From Enterobacteriaceae endosymbiont of Donacia fulgens (lineage in GTDB: Bacteria; Pseudomonadota; Gammaproteobacteria; Enterobacterales; Enterobacteriaceae): a stretch of DNA of 64,000 nucleotides. Numbering within the stretch: the stretch's first letter is position 1; every line of letters begins with the position of its first letter. Shown here piece after piece: positions 28,554 to 39,029 of the stretch. The stretch lies in NCBI RefSeq assembly GCF_012567545.1, contig NZ_CP046182.1, positions 188,324 to 252,323 of the forward strand, written 5' to 3'. A program made the translations under genes and the position numbers. The notes beneath the pieces are model-generated. The model worked only from the letters and a program-made list of their open reading frames with translations, made no database searches and was not told the DNA's origin.

Positions 28554-31220
28554 ATGTCAGATAATTATATTTTTTATAATGACGTGGATCCAATTGAAAC
28601 AAATGATTGGATACAATCTATCGATTCTGTAATAAAAGAAGAAGGAATTGAAAGAGCTAAATTTTTATTAAAAAAAACTATAATACATCTTAATAAACAT
28701 GGAATTAATTTTAATTTATATAATAATAATTATGTAAATTCTATTTCTAGAAAACAAGATAATATTTATCCTGGAAATTTAATTTTAGAAGAAAAAATAA
28801 GATCTGTTATTAGATGGAATGCAATAATGATTATTTTAAGAGCTTCTAAAAAAAATTTAGATTTAGGTGGGCATATTTCTTCTTATCAATCATCTTCATA
28901 TATATACGAAGTTTGTTTTAATCATTTTTTTAAAGCATATAATAATCAAAATAATGGAGATATTATTTACTTTCAAGGACATATATCTCCTGGAATATAT
29001 GCTAGATCATTTGTTGAAGGAAGGATAAGTGTTAATCATCTAAATAATTTTCGTCAAGAAGTTTTTGGTAAAGGATTATCTTCATATCCTCATCCTAAAC
29101 TTATGCCTAATTTTTGGCAATTTCCTACTGTTTCTATGGGATTAGGACCAATATCTGCAATATATCAAGCTAAATTTATTAAATATTTAGAAAATAGAGA
29201 ATTACAAAAAAAAATAAATAGAAAAATTTTTGCATTTTTAGGCGATGGAGAAATGGATGAACCAGAATCTAAAGGAGCTATAAATATAGCTGTAAGAGAA
29301 AAATTAGATAATTTAATTTTTGTAATAAATTGTAATTTACAAAGATTAGATGGCCCTGTATATGGTAATGGAAAAATTATTAATGAATTAGAGAATATTT
29401 TTAAAGGAGCTGGTTGGGAAGTTATTAAAGTTATCTGGGGTAATACTTGGGAAAATTTATTATTAAAAGATAAAACTGGTAAATTAATTGAATTAATTAA
29501 TAATACTTTAGATGGAGATTTTCAAAATTTTAATTCTAAAAATGGATCTTATATTAGAAAAAATTTTTTTGGCAAATTTCCAGAAACATTAGAACTTGTT
29601 AAAAATCTTTCTGATCAAGAAATAGAAAAATTAAGTTATGGAGGTCATGATCCTAAAAAAATTTATACAGCTTTTAAAAAAGCCTATGAAATAAAAAATA
29701 AACCTATAGTAATATTATTTCATACAATAAAAGGTTTTGGTTTAGGTAAAATAGCTGAAAGTAAAAATATTGCTCATCAAATTAAAAAAATTGATATTAA
29801 TACAATAAAATATATACGTGATAATTTACATATTCCTATTAATGATAAAGATTTATATAAATTACCTTATTTATCTTTTAAAAAGAATTCTTTAGAATTT
29901 AAATATTTACATAATCAACGTAAAAAATTAGGAGGATATGTTCCATCTCGAAGAATAAATTTTACAGAGAAATTAATTTTACCTAAATTAGAAGATTTTA
30001 ATATTTTGTTTAAGAAACAAGATAAAATATCTACAACAATTATATTTGTACGTATATTAAATATATTACTTAGAAATAAAAATATTAGTAATAGAATAGT
30101 ACCAATAATAGCTGATGAAGCTCGTACATTTGGTATGGAGGGATTATTTCGACAAATAGGGATATATAACTCAAATGGTTTAAAATATACTCCTCAGGAT
30201 AAATCTTTATTAACATATTATAAAGAAGATATAAAAGGACAAATCTTACAAGAAGGAATAAATGAATCGGGAGCATTTGCATCATGGTTAGCTGCTGCTA
30301 CTTCTTATTCTACAAATAATTTTCCTATGATCCCGTTTTATATCTATTATTCTATATTTGGTTTTCAACGAATTGGAGATTTTTGTTGGGCTGCTGGGGA
30401 TCAACAAGCTAGAGGATTTTTAATTGGAGCAACTTCAGGGCGTACTACTTTAAATGGAGAAGGGTTACAACATGAAGATGGACATAGTCATATTCATTCT
30501 TTAACAATTCCTAATTGTATTTCATATGATCCTACTTATGCATATGAATTAGCTGTTATTATACATAATGGTTTAAAAAGAATGTATGGTAAAAAACAAG
30601 AAAATATATATTATTATATAACTACTATGAATGAATTTTATAATATGCCTACAATGAATATAAAAAATATAAATGGTATTTGTAAAGGTATATATAAAAT
30701 TTCTTCTAAAAAAAATATTATAAATAAAATTACTATACAATTATTAGGTTCCGGGGCAATATTACGTAATATGTTTAAAGCTGCTAATATATTATATTAT
30801 GAATATAATATTAATTCAGATATTTTTAGTGTAACTTCTTTTACTGAAATTGCTAGAGAAGGACAAGATTGTGATCATTGGAATCTATTACATCCTTTTG
30901 AAAAACGTCGTATTCCTTATATTACAAATATAATGAAAAATTATCCAACAGTAGCTGCAACAGATTATATGAAACTTTTTGCAGAACAAATTCGTAAATA
31001 TGTACCAACCAATAATTATTTTGTTTTAGGTACTGATGGTTATGGTCGTTCTGATAGTCGTCAAAATTTACGTGATTTTTTTGAAATTAATGAGTTATAT
31101 ATAGTACTCGCTGTTTTAAATATATTATTAGATTTAAATCTAATTAATTTAAAAAAAATTTTATATTTTATTAAAAAATATAAAATTAATATAAATAAAG
31201 ATAATCCTAGAACTTCATAA
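28554..31220 (+). CDS. aceE: Pyruvate dehydrogenase E1 component
   Basis: Homodimeric ThDP enzyme that decarboxylates pyruvate and acetylates the lipoyl groups of AceF. The 888 residues are the same length as E. coli (887). Conserved: DPIETNDWIQSIDSV at the start, GHISSYQSS, the ThDP motif GDGEMDEPESKGA with INCNLQRLDGPV, EDGHSHIHSLTIPNC, and the C-terminal GTDGYGRSDSRQNLR. First gene of aceE-aceF-lpd; the regulator pdhR, which precedes it in E. coli, is gone. AAGGA lies before the start. Confidence 0.97.
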   Translation: MSDNYIFYNDVDPIETNDWIQSIDSVIKEEGIERAKFLLKKTIIHLNKHGINFNLYNNNYVNSISRKQDNIYPGNLILEEKIRSVIRWNAIMIILRASKKNLDLGGHISSYQSSSYIYEVCFNHFFKAYNNQNNGDIIYFQGHISPGIYARSFVEGRISVNHLNNFRQEVFGKGLSSYPHPKLMPNFWQFPTVSMGLGPISAIYQAKFIKYLENRELQKKINRKIFAFLGDGEMDEPESKGAINIAVREKLDNLIFVINCNLQRLDGPVYGNGKIINELENIFKGAGWEVIKVIWGNTWENLLLKDKTGKLIELINNTLDGDFQNFNSKNGSYIRKNFFGKFPETLELVKNLSDQEIEKLSYGGHDPKKIYTAFKKAYEIKNKPIVILFHTIKGFGLGKIAESKNIAHQIKKIDINTIKYIRDNLHIPINDKDLYKLPYLSFKKNSLEFKYLHNQRKKLGGYVPSRRINFTEKLILPKLEDFNILFKKQDKISTTIIFVRILNILLRNKNISNRIVPIIADEARTFGMEGLFRQIGIYNSNGLKYTPQDKSLLTYYKEDIKGQILQEGINESGAFASWLAAATSYSTNNFPMIPFYIYYSIFGFQRIGDFCWAAGDQQARGFLIGATSGRTTLNGEGLQHEDGHSHIHSLTIPNCISYDPTYAYELAVIIHNGLKRMYGKKQENIYYYITTMNEFYNMPTMNIKNINGICKGIYKISSKKNIINKITIQLLGSGAILRNMFKAANILYYEYNINSDIFSVTSFTEIAREGQDCDHWNLLHPFEKRRIPYITNIMKNYPTVAATDYMKLFAEQIRKYVPTNNYFVLGTDGYGRSDSRQNLRDFFEINELYIVLAVLNILLDLNLINLKKILYFIKKYKININKDNPRTS

Positions 31221-31232
31221 AAAAGGGATAAT

Positions 31233-32543
31233 ATGTATAAAAAAATAAAATTTCCTGATACAGGAATAGAGGAGATGAAGATTACTGATATTTTAGTAAA
31301 GGAAGGAGACGAAATTTTACAAGAACAATCGATTATTACAGTAGAAGGAGATAAAACATCTATAGAAATCCCTTCTACACAAAAAGGTATAATTAAAAAA
31401 ATTTTTATAGCTGTAGGTAATAAAATACGTAAAGGAGATATAATATTAGAAATAATAAATAATGAAAATAATAATTTAACTATTAATTCTCATAAAATAT
31501 TAGAAAATAAAAAAATAAAATTAGAAAATTTACATTTTTCTAATGAAAAAAATCAAAAAATAAAAAATTTTAATATTTTAGAAGAAAAAAATAACATAAT
31601 TAAAAATAATAATTTTGAAAAAAATAAAATTTTAAATATAAAAAAGAAAAAATATATACATTCTTCACCAATTATAAGAAAAATGGCAAGAAAATTAAAT
31701 ATTAATTTAGAAAATATAAAAGGAAGTGGTTTAAAAAATAGAATTATTAAAGAAGATATATTAAAATATATTAATAATAATAAAAAATTAGAAAATAATA
31801 ATTTTGAAAAATTTTCATCAATTTATACAAAATTTGGATCTTGTGAAGAAATTATTTTAAATAATATACAAAAAATTACTAGTAAAAATTTATCTAATAA
31901 TTGGAAAAATATTCCTCATGTTACACAACATATTGAAACTGATATCACAGAATTAGAAAAATTTAGAATTAAAAAAAATAATGAATTTTATAAAAAACAA
32001 AAAAATATCAAGTTAACTTTATTAAGTTTTATGATTAAAATATGTGCACATGCATTAAAAAAATATCCTAATTTTAATTCTTCTTTATCTAATTCAAACC
32101 AAAATTTAATAATAAAAAAATATTTTAATATTGGTATTGCTATTAATACAAAAAAAGGTTTATTAGTTCCTGTAATTTTTGATGTTTTAAATAAAAGTAT
32201 TAATGATTTATCTAAAATATTAATTAGTCTAGCTAATAAAGCAAAAAAAAATAAATTACATCCTCTTGATATGAAAGGAGGTTGTTTTACAATTTCTAAT
32301 TTAGGACAATTTAAAGGTAGTTTTTTTACACCTATAATTAATGCGCCAGAAGTAGCAATTTTAGGTATTTCACAAGCAAACATAAAACCAATATGGGATA
32401 AAAATAATAATAAATTTATTCCAAAATTAATTTTACCATTATCATTATCTTATGATCATAGAGTAATTAATGGGGTTGAAGGTATTAACTTTTTAAATTA
32501 CATTTGTATGTTAATATCTGATATTAGAAATATATTAATATAA
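31233..32543 (+). CDS. aceF: Dihydrolipoyl acetyltransferase (E2), single lipoyl domain
   Basis: Core of the pyruvate dehydrogenase complex, moving acetyl from E1 to CoA. It has 436 residues, against 630 in E. coli, because only one lipoyl domain remains (K41 in TVEGDKTSIEIPS) instead of three. A long Asn/Lys-rich linker follows, then a well-conserved E1/E3-binding domain (SSPIIRKMARKLNINLENIK and SGLKNRIIKEDI), a second linker and the catalytic core with H409 in SYDHRVINGVEG. Two NNNFEK repeat copies sit in the two linkers. It lies 12 bases after aceE and 50 before lpd. Confidence 0.96.
   Translation: MYKKIKFPDTGIEEMKITDILVKEGDEILQEQSIITVEGDKTSIEIPSTQKGIIKKIFIAVGNKIRKGDIILEIINNENNNLTINSHKILENKKIKLENLHFSNEKNQKIKNFNILEEKNNIIKNNNFEKNKILNIKKKKYIHSSPIIRKMARKLNINLENIKGSGLKNRIIKEDILKYINNNKKLENNNFEKFSSIYTKFGSCEEIILNNIQKITSKNLSNNWKNIPHVTQHIETDITELEKFRIKKNNEFYKKQKNIKLTLLSFMIKICAHALKKYPNFNSSLSNSNQNLIIKKYFNIGIAINTKKGLLVPVIFDVLNKSINDLSKILISLANKAKKNKLHPLDMKGGCFTISNLGQFKGSFFTPIINAPEVAILGISQANIKPIWDKNNNKFIPKLILPLSLSYDHRVINGVEGINFLNYICMLISDIRNILI
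31602..31623 (+). repeat. NNNFEK repeat, first copy in aceF linker
   Basis: Exact 22-base match to the copies in ilvC and sucB. It lies between the lipoyl and the E1/E3-binding domains. Confidence 0.5.
31792..31810 (+). repeat. NNNFEK repeat, second copy in aceF linker
   Basis: Exact 19-base match aaaataataattttgaaaa in the linker between the E1/E3-binding domain and the acetyltransferase core, again read as NNNFEK. Confidence 0.5.
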
Positions 32544-32593
32544 TTTTTTTTATAAATTAAAACATATCATTATTAATTAATAGAGATTATATC

Positions 32594-34012
32594 ATGAATA
32601 ATATAATAAAAACTCAAGTAGTTGTAATTGGTGGAGGACCTGCAGGATATTCTGCAGCTTTTCGTTGTAGTGATTTAGGATTAAAAACAATAATAGTTGA
32701 GAATTATAAGAATTTAGGTGGAGTTTGTTTAAATGTAGGTTGTATTCCCTCTAAAACATTATTACATATTGCAAAAATTATTAAAGAAAATCAAAATTTT
32801 TTAAAAAATGGAATATTTAATAATATTCCTGAAATTAATATTAATAATATTATTAAATTTAAATACAATACTATTAATAAATTAACAAATGGTTTAAATT
32901 TTCTTGCAAAAAGACGTAATGTAGAAATTATAAATGGTATGAGTTTTTTTGAAACAGAAAATTGTTTAAATATTATTCAATATGATAATAAAAATCTTCA
33001 AATTATATTTGAAAATGCCATAATAGCAACTGGTTCAAGTCCTATTAAACTACCATTCATTCCTTATGAAGATAATAGAATTTGGAACTCTACAGACGCA
33101 TTATTTTTAAAAAACATTCCTAAAAAAATGATGATTTTAGGAAGTGGTATTATTGGTTTAGAAATGGCAACAATTTATCAATCTTTTGGTTCTAAAATAG
33201 ATATAGTAGATATCTCAAATAATTTTTTACCAGAAGTTGATGATGATATTATTAAAGTATATAAAAAAAATATACAAAACAAATTTAATTTTTTATTAGG
33301 AACAAAAGTAATATCAATAGATAATAATAATTTATTACAAGTTCATATGACTAGTGATGATAATAAATCTATTTATTCAAAACAATATGATAATATTCTT
33401 ATTGCTATAGGTAGAAAACCTAATTCTAATTATATTAATAAAAAATTTAATAAAATTAAAATTAATAATTATGGTTTTATTAATGTAGATAATCAAATGA
33501 GAACTAATATTCCTAATATATATGCAATAGGTGATGTTGTTGGAAATCCTATGCTTGCACATAAAGGAATTCATGAAGGACATTTAGCAGCTGAAGTCAT
33601 TGCTGGTAAAAATCATTATTTTATCCCTAAAGTTATACCATCAATAGCTTATACTAATCCAGAAATAGCTTGGGTAGGTATAACAGAAAAAAAAGCTATA
33701 AAAAATAATATAGATTATAAAGTTTCTTCTTTTTCTTGGAATTCATTAGGAAGAGCAGTTTCTTCTGATGAATCAAACGGATTAACTAAATTAATTGTAG
33801 AAAAAAATTCTAGTAGAATTATAGGAGGTAGTATTATTGGATATAATGCCGGGGAATTATTAGGAGAAATAAGTTTAGCTATTGAGATGGGGTGTGATAT
33901 AGAAGATATTGCCCTTACTATTCATGCTCATCCAACTTTTTATGAATCCATAGGTATAGCTGCAGAAATATATACAGGATCAGTAACAGATATTATTAAT
34001 TATAATAAATAA
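32594..34012 (+). CDS. lpd: Dihydrolipoyl dehydrogenase (E3)
   Basis: FAD enzyme that reoxidises lipoamide in both the pyruvate and the 2-oxoglutarate dehydrogenase complexes. The 472 residues (E. coli 474) carry the FAD fold VIGGGPAGYSAA, the redox pair C45/C50 in GGVCLNVGCIPSK, the NAD fold GSGIIGLEMA, YAIGDVVGNPMLAHKG, and the dimer-interface histidine motif HAHPTFYES. It is the third gene of aceEF-lpd and the only E3 seen, so it presumably serves SucAB as well. Confidence 0.97.
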   Translation: MNNIIKTQVVVIGGGPAGYSAAFRCSDLGLKTIIVENYKNLGGVCLNVGCIPSKTLLHIAKIIKENQNFLKNGIFNNIPEININNIIKFKYNTINKLTNGLNFLAKRRNVEIINGMSFFETENCLNIIQYDNKNLQIIFENAIIATGSSPIKLPFIPYEDNRIWNSTDALFLKNIPKKMMILGSGIIGLEMATIYQSFGSKIDIVDISNNFLPEVDDDIIKVYKKNIQNKFNFLLGTKVISIDNNNLLQVHMTSDDNKSIYSKQYDNILIAIGRKPNSNYINKKFNKIKINNYGFINVDNQMRTNIPNIYAIGDVVGNPMLAHKGIHEGHLAAEVIAGKNHYFIPKVIPSIAYTNPEIAWVGITEKKAIKNNIDYKVSSFSWNSLGRAVSSDESNGLTKLIVEKNSSRIIGGSIIGYNAGELLGEISLAIEMGCDIEDIALTIHAHPTFYESIGIAAEIYTGSVTDIINYNK

Positions 34013-34017
34013 TTCTT

Positions 34018-34044
34018 ATTATTATAAATTTATAATAATTTTTT
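34018..34044 (+). terminator. Terminator of lpd
   Basis: A perfect 22-base palindrome (34018-34039; 9-bp stem, 4-base loop) starts 5 bases after the lpd stop and is followed by a run of six T (34039-34044). The stem is all A-T, but the placement between convergent lpd and dapE suits a terminator. Confidence 0.5.
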
Positions 34045-34106
34045 AATAAAATAATCTTTTTTTTATTAAAAAAATTTTAAATAAATATTTTAATTCTAAA
34101 ATAAAT

Positions 34107-35282
34107 TTATTTTTTATTTTTTTTAAGAAGAAAAATTTCTTTTATTATTTTATAATATATTTTATATAAAATATATAAATCATTTATATTAACATGTTCA
34201 TTTATTTTATGAATAGTTGAATTAATTAAACCTAATTCAATTATTTGTGCTTTTGTTTTTATTATAAAACGTCCATCAGAAGTTCCTCCATTATTAATTA
34301 AAGTTGGATATATATTATTAATTGAATAAATACTTTTTTTAACTATTTCTATTAAATTTTTTTCTTTTATATAATTTTTTGAAATACTTAAAAATGGTAA
34401 TCCTGATAATTCCCATTTAATTTCATATTCAACTATATATTTTTTTATAATATTATTAAAAATTTCTAATATATTTTTATAACATATTTCATTATTAAAA
34501 CGAAAATTTATAAATATAATAATATTTCCTGGTATTATATTATTATTTTTTATATCAGAACTAATTTTTGTTATTTGCATACTAGTTTCTGGAAATAAAT
34601 TATTTTTTTTACTCCAGTTTATTAATATTAATTTATTAAGTAAAGGTATAACCATATGAATAGGATTTTTTGCTAAATTATGATATGCAACGTGTCCTTG
34701 TACACCTATTATTTTTAATTGAATATTTAATGATCCTCTTCTACCATTTTTAATATTATCTCCAATAATTTTATTACTTGTAGGTTCACCTAATATACAA
34801 AAATCCAATTTTTCTTTTTTTTCTAATAAATTATTTACTATTTTAGTAGTACCATTTTTTGCATTACCTTCTTCATCAGAAGTAATAAGAAAAGCTATAC
34901 GTCCATTATAATTATGATATTTTGTAATAAATTTTTTAGCCGCAAAAATCATTGCGGCTAAAGAACCTTTCATATCACAAACTCCTCTACCATATAAAAT
35001 ATTATTATCTAAAATAGCTTTAAAGGGATTAAATTTCCATTTTGTAATTTCTCCAGGAGGAACTACATCAGTATGTCCAGCAAAAACTAAAGTATTATAC
35101 ATACTTTTATGTTTATTATGTATTGCCCAAAAATTTTTTGTATCCTTGATATTCATTAAATTTATATTAAAATTTAATTTTTTTAAAAATTTAATTAAAA
35201 TATCTTGACATCCTGCATCATCAGGACTAATAGAATGACATTTAACAAGTTGTTTAGTTAAACTAATAATTTTTTTTAACAT
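34107..35282 (-). CDS. dapE: Succinyl-diaminopimelate desuccinylase
   Basis: Zinc amidohydrolase that removes succinate from N-succinyl-LL-DAP in lysine and peptidoglycan precursor synthesis. It has 391 residues (E. coli 375). Seen: FAGHTDVVPPG (metal histidine and aspartate), GRGVCDMKGSLAAM, TSDEEGNAKNGT with the catalytic and metal-binding glutamates, GEPTSNK, GRRGSLN and NNGGTSDGRFI. It lies 26 bases after lon on the same strand. Its presence implies the succinylated branch of the DAP pathway, which consumes succinyl-CoA. Confidence 0.96.
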   Translation of the reverse strand: MLKKIISLTKQLVKCHSISPDDAGCQDILIKFLKKLNFNINLMNIKDTKNFWAIHNKHKSMYNTLVFAGHTDVVPPGEITKWKFNPFKAILDNNILYGRGVCDMKGSLAAMIFAAKKFITKYHNYNGRIAFLITSDEEGNAKNGTTKIVNNLLEKKEKLDFCILGEPTSNKIIGDNIKNGRRGSLNIQLKIIGVQGHVAYHNLAKNPIHMVIPLLNKLILINWSKKNNLFPETSMQITKISSDIKNNNIIPGNIIIFINFRFNNEICYKNILEIFNNIIKKYIVEYEIKWELSGLPFLSISKNYIKEKNLIEIVKKSIYSINNIYPTLINNGGTSDGRFIIKTKAQIIELGLINSTIHKINEHVNINDLYILYKIYYKIIKEIFLLKKNKK

Positions 35283-35308
35283 ATAAAATTTTACTTTAAA
35301 TTTAAATA

Positions 35309-37642
35309 TTAATATGGTTTATTTTGTAAAGCTAATAGTAATACTTCTTCAATATTTTTTACTGTTAAAATTTTTAAATCTGTAATAATATTTTTTGGTA
35401 TATCTTCTAAATTTTTTTTATTTTGTTCTGGTATTAAAACCATATTAATACCTCCTCTATGAGCAGCTAATAATTTTTCTTTTAATCCTCCAATAGCTAA
35501 TACTTGACCTCTCAAAGTAATTTCCCCAGTCATAGCTATATTAGCTTTAACAGGATTATTAGTTAAACTAGAAACAAGAACTGTACACATAGATATACCT
35601 GCACTAGGTCCATCTTTAGGTGTAGCTCCTTCAGGAACATGTATATGAATATCTATATTTTTATATAATTCAATATTAATATTTAATTTTTTTGTTCTTG
35701 CTTTTACTACAGTTAAAGCTGTTTGTATTGATTCTTGCATAACTTCACCAAGAGATCCTGTATATGTTAATTTTCCTTTACCAGGTATACATACAGCTTC
35801 AATAGTTAATAATTCTCCTCCAACTTCTGTCCATGCTAATCCAGTAACTTGACCTACTAAATTTTGATTTTCTGCTTTACCATAATCAAATTTTTTTACA
35901 CCTAAATATTTTTTTAAATTTGAACAATTTATTTCAATAGATTTAATATTTTTTTCTATTAAAATCGCTTTAACAGTTTTTCGACATAATTTAGATAATC
36001 CTCTTTCTAATCCTCTAACTCCTGATTCTCTAGTATAATATCTGATTATATCTATAATAGCATTATCATTGATAATTAATTCTTTTTCTTTTAAAGCATT
36101 ACGATTAAATTGTTTTGGTAATAAATATTTTTTTGCTATATTTAATTTTTCATCTTCTGTATAACCTGTAATTTTAATAACTTCCATTCTATCTAAAAGA
36201 GGTAACGGTATATGTATAGAAGAATTTGAAGTTGCTACAAACATAACATTAGATAAATCATAATCTATTTCAAGATAATGATCATTAAAAGCAATATTTT
36301 GTTCTGGATCTAAAACTTCTAATAAAGCTGCTGCAGGATCTCCTCTCATATCATATGATATTTTATCAATTTCATCTAATAATAATAATGGATTTTTTAC
36401 ACCTACTTTTACCATTTTTTGAATAATTTTACCAGGCATAGAACCAATATATGTTCTACGATGACCTCTAATTTCCCCTTCATCTTTTATACCTCCTAAT
36501 GCAATTTTAATAAATTTACGTCCTGTAGCTCTTGCAATTGATTTTCCCAAAGAAGTTTTTCCTACACCTGGAGGACCTACTAAACATAAAATAGGGCCTC
36601 TAATTTTATTAGATCTATTCTGAACAGCTAAATATTCTAAAATATGTTCTTTAACAGATTCTAAACCAAAATGATCTTGATCTAAAATTTTTTTTGCTTT
36701 ACATAATTCTTTTTTTAATCTACTTTTTATATTCCATGGAATCTGGATCATCCATTCTATATATCCTCTAACTACTGTTGCTTCTGCAGACATAGGAGAC
36801 ATCATTTTTAATTTTCTTAATTCAGAATATGTTTTTTCTTTTGCTTCTTTAGGCATTTTTGCTAATTTTATTTTTTTTTTTAAAATTTCATTTTCATTAG
36901 GATGTTCATCAATTTCACCTAATTCTTTTTGAATAGCTTTCATTTGTTCATTTAAATAGTATTCTTTTTGACTTTTTTCCATTTGTTTTTTAACTCTATT
37001 ACGGATCTTTTTTTCTATTTGTAATAAATCAATTTCAGATTCCATAATAGCCATTAAATATTCTAATCTTTCATTAATATTAAACATTTCTAATATTAAT
37101 TGTTTATTAGCTAATTTTAAAGGAAGATGAGCTGCTATAGTATCTGCTAATTTAGCAGCTTCATTAATATTATTTAATGAATTTAATACTTCTGGAGGGA
37201 TTTTTTTATTTAATTTTGTATATCTTTCAAATTGATTAATAGATGTTCTTATTAAAATTTCTTGTTCTTTAGTTTTAAGAATTGGAGAAGATAAATATTC
37301 TATTTGTGCTGTAAAATAATTATTATTATCAAATACAATAGTTAATTTTGCTCTTTGTAATCCTTCTACTAAAATTTTAACAGTACCATCAGGTAATTTT
37401 AACATTTGTAAAATAGAAGTAATTGTTCCAACACTAAATAAATCATTTAAACTAGGATTATCATTAGATGCATCTTTTTGTGCTACTAACATCACTTTTT
37501 TATCATTATTCATAGCAGCTTCTAAACAACGAATAGATTTATCTCTTCCAATAAATAAAGGAATTACCATATGAGGATATACAACTACATCACGTAATGG
37601 TAAAACAGGAATTACAATATTTTCTGAATTCTCAGAATTCAT
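35309..37642 (-). CDS. lon: ATP-dependent protease Lon
   Basis: Cytosolic AAA+ serine protease for damaged and regulatory proteins. The 777 residues (E. coli 784) comprise the N-terminal substrate domain (PVLPLRDVVVYPHMVIPLF), the AAA module with Walker A GPPGVGKTSLGKSIA and Walker B LLLLDEIDKI, and the protease domain with the catalytic serine in PKDGPSAGISM and the lysine in GGLKEKLLAAHRGG. It lies downstream of clpX, as in E. coli clpP-clpX-lon. hupB, next in E. coli, is replaced by dapE. Confidence 0.97.
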   Translation of the reverse strand: MNSENSENIVIPVLPLRDVVVYPHMVIPLFIGRDKSIRCLEAAMNNDKKVMLVAQKDASNDNPSLNDLFSVGTITSILQMLKLPDGTVKILVEGLQRAKLTIVFDNNNYFTAQIEYLSSPILKTKEQEILIRTSINQFERYTKLNKKIPPEVLNSLNNINEAAKLADTIAAHLPLKLANKQLILEMFNINERLEYLMAIMESEIDLLQIEKKIRNRVKKQMEKSQKEYYLNEQMKAIQKELGEIDEHPNENEILKKKIKLAKMPKEAKEKTYSELRKLKMMSPMSAEATVVRGYIEWMIQIPWNIKSRLKKELCKAKKILDQDHFGLESVKEHILEYLAVQNRSNKIRGPILCLVGPPGVGKTSLGKSIARATGRKFIKIALGGIKDEGEIRGHRRTYIGSMPGKIIQKMVKVGVKNPLLLLDEIDKISYDMRGDPAAALLEVLDPEQNIAFNDHYLEIDYDLSNVMFVATSNSSIHIPLPLLDRMEVIKITGYTEDEKLNIAKKYLLPKQFNRNALKEKELIINDNAIIDIIRYYTRESGVRGLERGLSKLCRKTVKAILIEKNIKSIEINCSNLKKYLGVKKFDYGKAENQNLVGQVTGLAWTEVGGELLTIEAVCIPGKGKLTYTGSLGEVMQESIQTALTVVKARTKKLNINIELYKNIDIHIHVPEGATPKDGPSAGISMCTVLVSSLTNNPVKANIAMTGEITLRGQVLAIGGLKEKLLAAHRGGINMVLIPEQNKKNLEDIPKNIITDLKILTVKNIEEVLLLALQNKPY

Positions 37643-37696
37643 AAATTTCTCCCTTTATTAAAATATGTTAAAATTATATTTATATATATAAAATAA

Positions 37697-38956
37697 TTAA
37701 TTTTTTTTATATTTAATAATAGGTTCAGCTAAATTATTAATAACTTTACTATTAATTTTAATTTTATATATATTTTTTATTGAAGGCATATCATACATTA
37801 TGTTTAACAATGCTTTTTCTAAAATAGATCTTAATCCTCTAGCTCCAGTATTTAATAAAATAGATTTTTTAGCAATTGCTTCAATTGCACTATTATCAAA
37901 TTCTAATTTAATATTTTCATATTTAAATAAAGTTTTATATTGTTTAATAAGAGCATTTTTAGGTTTTAATAAGATTTGTACTAATTTTTTTTCATTAAGT
38001 TCATTTAATGCAACTCTAATAGGTAATCTTCCTATAAATTCTGGTATTAATCCAAATTTAATTAAATCTTCCGGAAGCATTTTTTTTAAAAGTTTATATT
38101 TATTTGTAACTTTATTAATATTTTTTTTTATTTTTGAATGAAATCCTATATTAGTAGATATATTAATTCTGTTAGAAACAATGTCTTCTAATCCATAAAA
38201 AGAACCAGCACAAATAAATAAAATATTTTTAGTATTTATTTGTATAAAATCTTGTTGGGGATGTTTACGTCCTCCTTTTGGAGGTACAGAAGCAATAGTA
38301 CCTTCAATTAATTTTAATAAAGCTTGTTGAACCCCTTCTCCAGAAACATCTCTAGTAATAGATATATTTTCTGATTTACGTGCAATTTTATCAATCTCAT
38401 CAATATATATTATACCATATTCTGTTCTTTTTATATCATAGTTAGCATTTTGTAATAATTTTTGTATAATATTTTCTACATCTTCTCCAACATATCCTGC
38501 TTCTGTTAAAGTAGTTGCATCTGTAATTACAAAAGGGACGTTAAGAAAACGTGCAAGTGTTTCAGCTAATAATGTTTTTCCACTTCCTGTTGGACCTAAT
38601 AAAAGAATATTACTTTTTTCAATTATATTATCTTTTTTATTATAATTATTTAATTTTTTATAATGATTGTATACAGATACTGCAAGTATTTTTTTAGCCT
38701 GTGATTGACTAATAATATAATTATTTAAATAATTAAAAATTTTATGCGGAGTTATAAATTTTAAATCTTTATTTTGAAAAAAAATATTATTTTTATTTAT
38801 ATTTTCTTTTTCTAAAATATTATAATATAATTTAACACATTCATCACAAATAAAAACAGATTGGTCTCTTGAAATTATTTTTTTTACTTCATTTTGATTT
38901 CTTTTACAAAATGAACAATAAAATTTTATATTTAAATTCTCCTTATTATCTGTCAT
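37697..38956 (-). CDS. clpX: ClpX ATPase, specificity subunit of ClpXP
   Basis: Unfolds substrates and feeds them to ClpP. From the ATG at 38956 it has 419 residues (E. coli 424). Zinc-binding domain cysteines C14, C17, C37 and C40, Walker [16 protein letters not shown], the [10 protein letters not shown] pore loop, Walker [12 protein letters not shown], the RKHPQQDF loop and the ClpP-binding IGF loop region ([10 protein letters not shown] follows). An in-frame ATG at 38968 exists, but the GAGG at 38966-38963 overlaps it and sits at proper distance from 38956, so the later start is chosen. Confidence 0.96.
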   Translation of the reverse strand: MTDNKENLNIKFYCSFCKRNQNEVKKIISRDQSVFICDECVKLYYNILEKENINKNNIFFQNKDLKFITPHKIFNYLNNYIISQSQAKKILAVSVYNHYKKLNNYNKKDNIIEKSNILLLGPTGSGKTLLAETLARFLNVPFVITDATTLTEAGYVGEDVENIIQKLLQNANYDIKRTEYGIIYIDEIDKIARKSENISITRDVSGEGVQQALLKLIEGTIASVPPKGGRKHPQQDFIQINTKNILFICAGSFYGLEDIVSNRINISTNIGFHSKIKKNINKVTNKYKLLKKMLPEDLIKFGLIPEFIGRLPIRVALNELNEKKLVQILLKPKNALIKQYKTLFKYENIKLEFDNSAIEAIAKKSILLNTGARGLRSILEKALLNIMYDMPSIKNIYKIKINSKVINNLAEPIIKYKKN

Positions 38957-38962
38957 TAAAAA

Positions 38963-38966
38963 CCTC
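38963..38966 (-). promoter_or_regulatory. Ribosome-binding site deciding the clpX start
   Basis: GAGG on the minus strand, six bases before the ATG at 38956. It overlaps the alternative upstream ATG (38968-38966) and therefore excludes that start. Confidence 0.65.
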
Positions 38967-39029
38967 ATTTTAATAAAAAAAACAATAAATTTTATAATTA
39001 TATTTTAAAAAATTTAAAAAATATAAATA

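Noticed and set aside
31988..32383. Minus-strand open frame of 131 codons inside aceF
   Set aside because: Antisense to the conserved acetyltransferase core; low TGA/TAG/TAA density on the opposite strand explains it.
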